Shown here: positions 55,988 through 64,000 of the stretch, in pieces
How the letters are laid out: every line of letters starts with the position of its first letter
Numbering within the stretch: position 1 is the stretch's first letter
Source of the DNA: Bursaphelenchus xylophilus
Lineage: Eukaryota; Nematoda; Chromadorea; Rhabditida; Aphelenchoididae
DNA length: 64,000 bases
Direction: 5' to 3'
NCBI GenBank assembly: GCA_904066235.2
Contig: CAJFCV020000004.1
Coordinates: 10,168,001-10,232,000, forward strand
The notes under the pieces: generated by a model
What the model was told of the DNA's origin: nothing
The model's database searches: none
The model's input: the letters and a program-made list of their open reading frames with translations, nothing else
Position numbers and translations under genes: made by a program

Positions 55988-56250
55988 TTCTTTGGTGGAT
56001 TGTTTTGAGTTTGATGCTTGCTGGAAATGCCTTTTCTTGAGATGAAATGTTATATGTGTGAAATCATGCTCGCAAAACCACTCGTTTTTGGTTCGAACGA
56101 AAAGAAACACTTTGGTCACGGTTCCGTAATCAACGCAGAAAAAGGAAGAGGGAATTAAACGTTCGAATGAAGAAAGTTCAACAACAATCTCACCAAAAAA
56201 TAATAAAAAAAAATTACGTTCGCAAAAGGATATGTATTAGTATTGATACA

Positions 56251-56393
56251 TCAGTCTGTCGGGAAAATAATGAGCACTCTAGAAAATCGCATCGCAAAAT
56301 GAATTGTGCCGCGGCAAAATCAAATTGCTTTTTACTTCATTTACGCGATTGGCGAAGTGAAATTTTACCCACACTATTTTCCCGACAGACTGA
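56251..56393. mobile_element. MITE family 1 copy
   Basis: Ends TCAGTCTGTCGGGAAAATAA and CTATTTTCCCGACAGACTGA. It lies upstream of the minus-strand membrane-protein gene. Confidence 0.88.
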
Positions 56394-56419
56394 ATAAGCG
56401 CATGAACAGTTGTCGCGGC

Positions 56420-56655
56420 CCGCACCGTGCACAAAAACCCCTCATTTTGCACCGTGCATTTCATCTTTTTTTGGCGTTTGCACTGTGCGGCGAAATGTCG
56501 CTGCGACATAAGTAAGGTTCAAATGTGTCGCTGCGATGGCGCGAGGAATTTGCACAGTGCAAACGGCTTTTTTGAGGTTTGCACGGTGCAAGGAGAAAAA
56601 TGCACTGTGCGCTGGCGACAAGCGTGGGAAAAAGTTTAAAATGCACTGTGCAAAA
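56420..56655. repeat. Cluster of GCACNGTGC palindromes
   Basis: Seven copies of a nine-base palindrome (GCACCGTGC, GCACTGTGC, GCACAGTGC or GCACGGTGC), usually as TTTGCACNGTGCAA, lie within about 235 bp. Two arms around TGTCGCTGCGA direct repeats are also mirrored. Single copies of the motif occur in repeats at 9373-9470 and 37605-37670. The cluster is upstream of the membrane-protein gene. It may be mobile-element debris or a protein-binding array. Confidence 0.6.
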
Positions 56656-59005
56656 GGGAAAAAATCATCCTTGCACTTTATGCACAAAAATAAAAAGTTG
56701 TTGCTCAACAAACGAGTTGAACAACGTCTGAAACCCGGAATTTCCGTCTCGCACTCGGCCGGTCGTTAGCCTCCCAAGTGTATTGTCTTTCCGCCGGTCG
56801 CAAATGACCGGAATCGGACGGGTAAACCAAAACCGCATAGTCCGCTCGCACTGACCGGTCACTCAAAACAAAAAACGCGAGAGCAGCGCGTCCAAAAATG
56901 GGCGAATCACACGGGAATACCGTCGTAAAAATGGACAAAGCCGCAGCGATCGGCGCCAGGTGAGGACAATAAGGCCGATGAGACATGCGAACGGAATTGT
57001 CATAAACGGACGGAATGAAGGGTTGGGGTGGGCAAACAAGTGGGTGGGTAAAGGTTAGAGGAGGCTACTGAAATTTTTTAAAGTGGAAAGATGCTCAGAT
57101 TTCAAATGAAACTAGGCACAAATTTGGTGTAAAATGTGATAAAATACGTGCAAGATTCTGAGCGCTCGTTCTGCTGAAACGACGGAGGTTTTGAGGCCGG
57201 AAGTTGGCGGATATATGGAGATTTTTTTGCAAAGTTTAGAAAAGAGGGACCACGCGGAACGCAGAGAACGGTCAGAGAGAAAAACGATTTTTGACCATAT
57301 TTTTGCCATTATAGTGCGGAAAAATGTATTTTTTTGTGAAAACATTAAACTCTACGGTATAAATCAGCATGAAACTTTTGTTGAAAGAGTTTGCAAAAAA
57401 ATGTAAAAAAATGTGATCTTTGCCGAGTAAAATGTGATCTTTGCCGAGTTTCAAAAAAAGTAAAAAATCTCGGTCGTGTCAGCAAAACCCGCGGTATACC
57501 GCGATAGACGCCTCACATATTTCTTAGAAAAATCGCTGTAAATAAAGTGTCAATTTTTTGCCGACTTTCGATCTAAAAATATCGGCTGTTTCTGCAAAGC
57601 GCGAGCTAGGATTCTGACATATTTCCTAAAAAAATTGTTCTAAATTTGAGCCAAGTTTCATCAAAATCTGACCTTCACACTGGGGCTACTTCCCCGGTAA
57701 GTTTCAGGCATCGCACTTCCAGCACTCGCCAAATCCTTTATACAAATCTTTGCTTTTGACCCGAATGAGCATTCACTTGGTCCGGTCCATAAAGGTCCTA
57801 ATAAAACAACAAAAAGTTCGCGCTTCACGTGATTTCTGTAGGAAGCACCATAACCGTAAAAGATCCGGAGCCTCCAAACATTCCGGTCCACGCTCTTATA
57901 CCAACAACCAACTTTTACTAATACTCGAGGGAAACTCATCGTTCTCCCATATTCAAACAAACCCCTGTAACCTATATATGCAACGGTTTAATTAAAAACA
58001 AAGAAACCGCTACAATACCGGCTTCGCAAAGTAGCGCAAAAAAGGGAAGCGACGCTAACGGGCAGCTGGCTTCGGCCTCCCGCCGAGCTTTATCGTTCCG
58101 CTTTATGACAGCTTGATCGAGTTAAACGCGGACCAAGGAATTGACAACGAGATCTTGAAGAAAGAAAACAAAGGTCGCTGTTATTCGATTGAAAATGTAA
58201 AGAGGCAGCATAATGTATAGTGGGGGACCTGATCAGTGGCAAAGAAACGTACCATTTTGCATCCGGGAAGTATCAAAAATGTGGCAAAATGCTTCCCTCC
58301 TCAAGTAAAAAAACTCCGATTTCAAAAGCGCGCCGGTTTTTTTTGTGAGGGAAAGGGCGCGCCCTTCAAAACAAAGTTTTTTCACTTGGAGAGTGATGCA
58401 TTTTGCCACATTTTTGATGCTTCCCGGATGCAAAATGGTACGTTTTTTGACACTGTTTCATGTCCGTCACTGTAATGTGAGATGAAGGGGTTTACTAGAC
58501 CGAAATTGCATAGTGCCAAGTGAGCTTTTGTTTTTTCTTCGAGCGGATGAATAATTGGTCTTGCTTATCAGTCTGTCGGGAAAATAATGAGCACACTGTC
58601 GCATTGAAACTCGCCTCTTCGCCAAGAAAATGAATTGTGTCGCGGAAGAATAATAAAGCTTCCTCTTGAAGTGTCTTCATTGACGTTTGACTATGTCAAT
58701 GAAAATACCGAAACATTCAACCCAAGTAACCTCAAAACCCTTGAACAATTCCAGGACCAACCCATCCGACCTTCGGTTGCAAACCCGGCGCTCGTTCTTA
58801 ATTCTCCATTCAAAAAAATTTCTCCGCACAATGCCAACGAAAAAACCACTCATGTATTGTGCGAATTTCTCCATTTTGTTCTTCTGTTTGCGAGGTCAAT
58901 GAAGCGAGGAATACCATTTTGTTTGCACGGTCCGAATACCACACCTGTTTTCCCGATGAGCTCGTTGGCATGAGAAAAAGCGAATGGGCATTTGCTTAGG
59001 GCGTA
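56656..59005. other. No gene recognised; repeat fragments
   Basis: Contains a long family 3-like block at 57060-57700 (two cores, right end CACTGGGGCTACTTCCCCGG), a complete family 2 MITE at 58218-58472 and the left half of a family 1 MITE at 58568-58654. Open frames between them show no domain. Confidence 0.55.
58218..58472. mobile_element. MITE family 2 copy
   Basis: Left end TAGTGGGGGACCTGATC and right end TTCATGTCCGTCACTG, with both GGCGCGCCC-type blocks. TA on each side. Confidence 0.85.
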
Positions 59006-59476
59006 ATGGCGACTTTCAATGGCATGAGAACTCAGAAAAACGAAGTAGCATCTCGCAAGAAGGGCGTTGACAATGCGCGATTCATGTGCTGGGTTGGCAG
59101 TTTGTTCTCTCTATTGTTGCAATCTGAGAATCAGCTAATCCAATTTCTAGCTTTCGTAAACAACATGCTTCTCTGTATAACCCATGATCACATCAGTTTA
59201 ACTGCCAAAACGGATTTATTATATCCAAAAACAATAACAAGGTTACATAGAATACTAATTACGATAGAAGGTTCCGGGTTGAATAATTTGCGAAGATTAA
59301 AATGCAAGTGCTTGACGATCACCATCTCACAGTGTCTCCGGTCGATGTCGGCAGACTCCAATGCCTTCTGGGATACACGGCAACAACTCCTTCGAAGGTT
59401 ATTAACTCTGGACGCTCATGAACATTCACAAGTATTGCTGGCCCGGGAAAGAATAGAGGATGGCCAAGTGGAGTAG
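59006..59476 (+). CDS. 156-codon open frame of doubtful status
   Basis: A single-exon frame from ATG to stop with mixed composition and no recognised domain, signal peptide or membrane segment. An overlapping frame within it (from about 59302) also reads as protein-like. It ends 95 bases before the mariner remnant. The length is unusual for chance in AT-rich DNA, but nothing else supports it. Confidence 0.25.
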   Translation: MATFNGMRTQKNEVASRKKGVDNARFMCWVGSLFSLLLQSENQLIQFLAFVNNMLLCITHDHISLTAKTDLLYPKTITRLHRILITIEGSGLNNLRRLKCKCLTITISQCLRSMSADSNAFWDTRQQLLRRLLTLDAHEHSQVLLARERIEDGQVE

Positions 59477-59571
59477 GAGCAGCCATTTGTAAGAGCGGCT
59501 TTGTCGGTTACAGTAGAGCTTAAAGACAAAAGAATACGCAAATGATGCTATGGCTTTGCGAAACGGATGTA

Positions 59572-60592
59572 TTAGGTCTAAAAGTATGACTCCGCCGTTT
59601 TTTTGGCTTGACAATTTTAATCAAAACAAAAAATTTTTACATTAAAGCTTATTTAATTATTATTACCATTATTAACTACGACATTTTCCCACAATTTGAG
59701 CAACTTTTCAATACCATCAGTGAAAACGATTTTTTGTTTTGAGGCAATTTAGTCATCGGGCCAATTTTGGACATTTTTGTATTCAGCGAAGCGCTGCTGC
59801 CTCAGATCGGGTTTCATCGGTCGAAACAAGTGTTATTCTGAAAGTGTGATGTCAGAAGAGTATAGCGGGTAGGGTAGGACCTTTAACCTTAGGTGTTCTA
59901 GCGTGCCTTGGCCAGTTTTTCAACATAGAGTCTGAAATGACCAAAAAACAGGATAAATTTTTTTTATTCCGGTGGCTGTAACTGTTGTCAAAATTCATTT
60001 ATTGTTTGCCCCCGGTCACGAATTGAGGCAAAAAGAATTTCTTTTCTGTCTTTCCATCAGAATATTGCATATTGTTTTAGGTCAATTAATATGGTACCCA
60101 ACTCCTTGCTCCCTGCGTCTTTCATTTTTGTTGCAGACTCTGTGAAACTGCTTTCTGAGTCAGCTTTAGCTTCACGGCTAACTTTTTTTTGCGTCTGGGG
60201 ATTGTTTTTATCGAATAATCTCCATCTTAAAATTTTTTGGATGGGTGTGAAGATCACCGGTTTTGAACCGTTGAAGCCATTCCCGCCGGATTTTTCCACT
60301 CAAGGCACAACTAGCACAAGCTTCTGTAAACGTTCGATGCGTTATCGGCGTTTTTCCTCACATTACACGTGCAGAATAAAGTTTCCCGCAAGTCACCTTT
60401 TCTTAGGATGAAGTTGATCATCTTTGAAGCTTTATAAAAACCGTCATATAAGGCCTCACTGTACGAAGCATATATCATTAGACAGCGTTTTCAGCGTCCT
60501 TTTATAGCATATAAACAGAAATTGCAAAATTGTATTCCAACCTGTAAAAAATGCAAAACAAAAAAACGGCGGAGTCATACTTTTAGACCTAA
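59572..60592 (-). mobile_element. Degenerate mariner transposon
   Basis: Inverted ends TTAGGTCTAAAAGTATG and its reverse complement span about 33 bp and are flanked by TA. On the minus strand, interrupted segments resemble mariner transposase: HLFRPM, then QRF and WPDD followed by IASK, and GIEKLLKLWENVV, in the order seen in the C-terminal part of mariner proteins. The upstream segment around 60057-60299 includes RLFDKNNPQTQKKVSREAK, like the post-catalytic region. Several stops and shifts break the frame. At 1.02 kb it is shorter than a full mariner. Confidence 0.75.
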
Positions 60593-61100
60593 TAATTAAT
60601 TTTGGATTGAATTTTTCTTCCATAAACGAGGCAGAAAAATCAGCAAAAATCAGAGCAGGAAATTACGCAATATTTGCGCAGAATTTTTTTGTCACACCTT
60701 TTTCTTTTTCTTGATTATGTAATAAGTAATTTAGCGATTTTAAAAATGGCTCCCGGGCCGGAAAGAGGCGAGTATAAAATATGCCGGGCCAAACTTTCAA
60801 AAACTTACGACGCAAAAAAGAGCCCGTACAAAGATCGTACCGGGGACCCCCAACCCAAAGCCGGATTACAATCTCCACCCATTACTATCGAGTGGACTGA
60901 TGAGCTGTCAAAATGTTGTTTGTAAAAACATCTACAGTCGATCCAATAAACCGCGCTGAAACCACCACTAAATCTAATCCGATCAACGAAATATAGCCAC
61001 CATTAAGGGTCAGGCGAACTGTTCATCCCACCTTTTAATGAGCTGCGGATGAGCCTGATCCGCTTTTAAACTTTTGAGTGTGAATACGATGGGGGAGCGG
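60593..61100. other. No gene recognised
   Basis: An open frame at 60746-60925 (start MAPGPERGEYK) has no recognised domain; it shares the CTCCCGGGCCGG-type string with 1709. The last 100 bases are the promoter of the next gene. Confidence 0.45.
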
Positions 61101-61106
61101 TATAAA
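61101..61106 (+). promoter_or_regulatory. TATA box of Gly/His-rich gene
   Basis: GCGGTATAAAAGCA lies 62 bases before the start codon at 61168, at a spacing typical of a TATA element with a short 5' UTR. Confidence 0.65.
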
Positions 61107-61167
61107 AGCACGCGGCGGAACGGTAACATCACTCAATTCTCAAACGCACTTCCTCTTGCGTTCAACA

Positions 61168-62442
61168 ATGCTTAGAGCTTCGATAGCCGTTGTCTTGACG
61201 GCTTGTCTGCTGGTGGATTGTAAGTTTTGGGCTTGTAAAAGTGATGACATACTATACGTTCAGCAATAAGCCTTTTAGGCTAGCAATAAGCCTTTGATGA
61301 AATTTTTTTAGGCTATCCAAATGGCGGCGGCAACGAACACGAAAACGGCAACGGAAAGGGAGGTCACGGCGAGGGAGGCAACGGTGGCAAACAAAACGGC
61401 CACGGCGGTGGCAATGCCGGTCACGGAAATGGCAAAGGAAATGTCGGTGGGAGCAAAGTCGGATTCGGCGGTCCCCCAGGAGGCCAAGGAGGACACGGCG
61501 GTCCTCCACCATCGTGGGGAGGTCAAGGCGGACACGGCGGCCCTCCACCATCGTGGGGAGGTCAAGGCGGACATGGCGGTCCCCCACCATCGTGGGGAAA
61601 TCCAGGAGGCGCAGGAAACGGCTTCCACTGGGGAGGGTGGATTCCCAACAACAAAACTTGTGAGGGAAACATAACGCTGTTCACCAACGCAAGCATCTTC
61701 TTGGAGCTTCCCGAATTCATCTTCTACCACATGACGTTCGTCTTGAACATTACTGGTGACGGTAAGAATTTGTTCCAAACAAAGTTTTTGAAATCGTAAA
61801 ATGAAACTATAGTCACGTTTTTCAGAATGTATTCCTCAATTCAACATTCCCCGACCCAGCTTCTGGAACATTGGCTGGCCCTGGCCATGGCCGTGCCGTC
61901 TCTTCCCCGTCCCACCAAAGTCCACCACCACGACGAGTACCACGACAACGACCACAACCACTCGTATTGCCCCACCCACCACGACCACGACCAAAGCCAC
62001 AACCACAACCACTACGACCAGAGCGTCCACAACTGATGGCAGCGGAAACGATGCGTTCACAACTGATGACAGCGGAACCGGCAGCGGTCCCGATGACTAT
62101 ATTCCAATCTACAACGACTGCACCAATCCCAACTCGCCGACGAAGCCGGGCTTTAGCTGCCCCTCGACGAAGGCGCTGGCCTCTTCCGACTTCGACGACG
62201 ATGACGCTTCTAGTGTTTCGAACCAAAAGAGCGGTCTGTTCAAGGGATCCACCAGTCCCGGTGACGATATCCCCAACAACTACTGTGTTCCATTCATCAT
62301 CAGCCATTACTACCTCCACAACCACGGCTTCCATCCCAAGCCCGGCTGCGACAACGGCCATCACGCCAAAGGAGGCGGAGGAAAAGGCACCAGCAGCGAA
62401 GAGGACTCCGGCTCGGGCAGCCACAAGAGCCACAAAAATTAG
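61168..62442 (+). CDS. Secreted Gly/His-rich, Thr-rich protein
   Basis: Exons 61168-61219, 61312-61761 and 61826-62442 join in phase and give 372 residues. The signal peptide covers about residues 1-18 (ASIAVVLTACLLVDC). The next 140 residues are Gly/His/Asn-rich and include three tandem copies of a 13-residue unit (GGHGGPPPSWGGQ) encoded by 39 bp repeats. A globular stretch follows (NITLFTNASIFLELPEFIFY) with N-glycosylation sites. A Trp/Pro patch (FWNIGWPWPWPC) and a Thr-rich, mucin-like tract come next. The final part is acidic with several Cys, ending in a Gly/Ser/His-rich tail. It may be an extracellular matrix or surface protein; the His clusters could bind metal. No family recognised. 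Overlapping frames on both strands here are compositional shadows. Confidence 0.78.
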
Positions 62443-63383
62443 AAGCACATTTGAAGCTTCCTCCCATTCACACTCAGTCCACGGCTTATTAGATCTTTCT
62501 TACAATAAGGGGTTGATTACTTTAATAAATCGAATTCAACTGCTAAGAGAGAATGCTTTTTTGTGGTTCAATCCGAAGGGGGCACCTAACGAAGAGGGCA
62601 AGTGGGCGATGAAGGGACCTGAGGAATGATGCACGGCAACCCGAAGTGTTTCCTGGCTCCTTTCGACCCTTCGCCCATTTTGTATTGGTTGAAATTGCTG
62701 TAAGATGGCACCTTGGAGAAAAGTGGACAAGAAAGGAAGATACGGTAATAGGGCCCAGATTTTTAGGAATATTTTTTTGGCTTGCCAAAAAACGAATAAA
62801 AAAATATTGTCAAAACAAAGTTTTTTTCTTTGACTAGCCAAAAAAAATTCTAAAAAAATCCGTCTTTGTCCCTCTTTACCATATCATTTTTTCCGCAAGG
62901 TGATTCTTCGCCCAAATGCCTTCTTTGTCAAGTGCTCTCCTCGATAGATGCCCTTTTTGGGAGTGTTTTCATGCCTTTGCTTTTGGCCATTTTTTAAAAT
63001 AATTTTCAAAAAATTTTCAATTTCAAAAATGAAAATTTCTCATCAAAATCAAAAAAAATTTGAGTAATTTTTCCTATGCCCTCTTTCACCGCCAAGCGCC
63101 AAAGTTTCATTTTGATTTTTTCTTCATTCCGGTGAATTCATTCCTCGAGCGGCGTGTTCTTTCTCTTGGTGCAGGAACCAGTGGGACGGCGGGCACAGAG
63201 CGATTGGAGCGCCACGAACAAATCAACTGAACTCCCTACTTGTCTTGATCGTGTCGCGAAGTTGTAGTGGAAAAGAATGACGGTAGGGGTAGGGGATTTT
63301 TACTTTTTTTTGATTTTTTAGATTGAAAATTTTTAAAGCGTTCGAAATTTTTGCATATCATTTAGATTTCTTCTCAAGGTATA
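62443..63383. other. No gene recognised; one inverted shared segment
   Basis: 62625-62705 is the reverse complement of 16616-16690 (CCCGAAGTGTTTCCTG, CGCCCATTTTGTATTGGTTG). Near 63262 GAAAAGAATGACG is followed by a GTAGGG donor-like site; this could be the first exon of a gene running past the window, but nothing confirms it. Confidence 0.4.
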
Positions 63384-63960
63384 AAAGTCTGTCGGGAAAA
63401 TAATGGGTAAAAGTTCCTTATTTTGGCCACAACTTATAACTTTGCGGAAACTGGTCGGAATTAGCCCAAATTTAGCGTTCACGCTCAATTCATCGTTGTG
63501 AATGCCCATACAGTGGATTTAGTTAGTGAGGTACCGTCTTTTTTACGTACCACCTTACCCTTCAAAAACGGCTGCAGCCTATGATTTTACACTTTATACG
63601 ATGAAACTTGTCCGGAACGAAACTTATTGCCTCCGTGTGGAACTAAATGAGTCGTCACAGCCTTCGTAGGTACCCTTAAAACTATAGAGCTATTATAGTA
63701 ATTTAGTGCCAGCTAGGTCGAAGCGTTTTTTCTTAACTTTTGTGCCCAAGCTTGGGCGCAGTTCGCGGAGTACCTTTGTTGTGGCCAAAATAAGGAACTT
63801 TTCTTTTTCCAAATAATGAGCTATAATGAGCTCAATGCGCTTTGCCGATCGCGTCGCTGAAGTGTAAAGAAATTTGATTTTTCCGCGATACAATTTATTT
63901 TTTTGGAGGTGAAGCGATTTTTGATGCGGCAGAGTGCTCATTATTTTCCCGACAAACTGA
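63384..63960. mobile_element. Family 1 MITE split by another element
   Basis: Left end AAGTCTGTCGGGAAAATAA and right end TTATTTTCCCGACAAACTGA enclose a nested element at about 63407-63805. The nested ends are AAAAGTTCCTTATTTTGG and CCAAAATAAGGAACTTTT, with TTTCTTTTT-type flanks. Confidence 0.8.
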
Positions 63961-64000
63961 TAAATTTATCGTCTTTTGAAGATGCACGCCTGTATTTAGC

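Noticed and set aside
61308..62629. Long antisense and shifted frames over the Gly/His-rich gene
   Set aside because: They follow from GGN and ACN repeats; the chosen frame has a signal peptide, consistent exon phases and a TATA box.

Overview
This window is nuclear DNA from a nematode. The evidence is an intermediate filament protein with a lamin-like tail, a cuticle collagen with the Col_cuticle_N domain, an Sre-type chemoreceptor, ShKT-domain and sigma-class GST genes, very short GT-AG introns (38 bp in one case) and TTTCAG-type 3' splice sites directly in front of start codons. The genes are GC-richer than the AT-rich, repeat-filled DNA between them. The species cannot be named from sequence alone. 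The intronless GH45 cellulase points to a lineage that acquired plant or fungal cell-wall enzymes by horizontal transfer; GH45 is best known in Bursaphelenchus and Aphelenchoides relatives, but that does not settle the placement.

Layout on the + strand unless noted: GH45 endoglucanase (4532-5209); Sre-type GPCR (7726-11212); a giant foldback element (11298-16250); intermediate filament gene (19544-23137); two-domain ShKT secreted protein (23705-24908); a 1.9 kb foldback (24999-26929); cuticle collagen with a long Pro/Ala tail (28399-30114); small secreted acidic protein (33440-34034) and an uncertain small gene (34670-34925); HAD-like hydrolase (36425-38550); a mobile-element zone with gene remnants (38551-44313); GT31 glycosyltransferase (44314-48026); sigma GST (49133-50475); a six-exon single-pass membrane protein on the minus strand (50728-55987); a degenerate mariner transposon (59572-60592); and a Gly/His-rich, Thr-rich secreted protein (61168-62442). 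Exon structures were built by hand from splice sites and reading-frame phase, and each gene given as complete joins in frame.

The genes do not form one pathway. Several would serve the cuticle and epidermis or secretion (collagen, intermediate filament, ShKT, Gly/His-rich protein), with one feeding enzyme, one detoxification enzyme and one chemoreceptor.

The dominant feature is repeated DNA. About twenty copies of a palindromic MITE (ends TCAGTCTGTCGGG, TA target) sit in introns and between genes. With them are about eight copies of a second MITE (CAGTGGGGGACC), many copies of a third (CAGGGGAAGTAC), several single TA-flanked inverted-repeat elements, and large foldback elements, two carrying tRNA-like segments. 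Elements are often nested, so relative ages can be read. The most unusual structures are a 4.95 kb nested palindrome with GGGGG-run termini and internal satellite arrays, a palindrome built of TGCGGGCA units inside an element that also holds apparently spliced coding fragments, and GGGCC-rich units beside a tRNA-like sequence. No CRISPR array, rRNA gene or convincing functional tRNA gene was seen.
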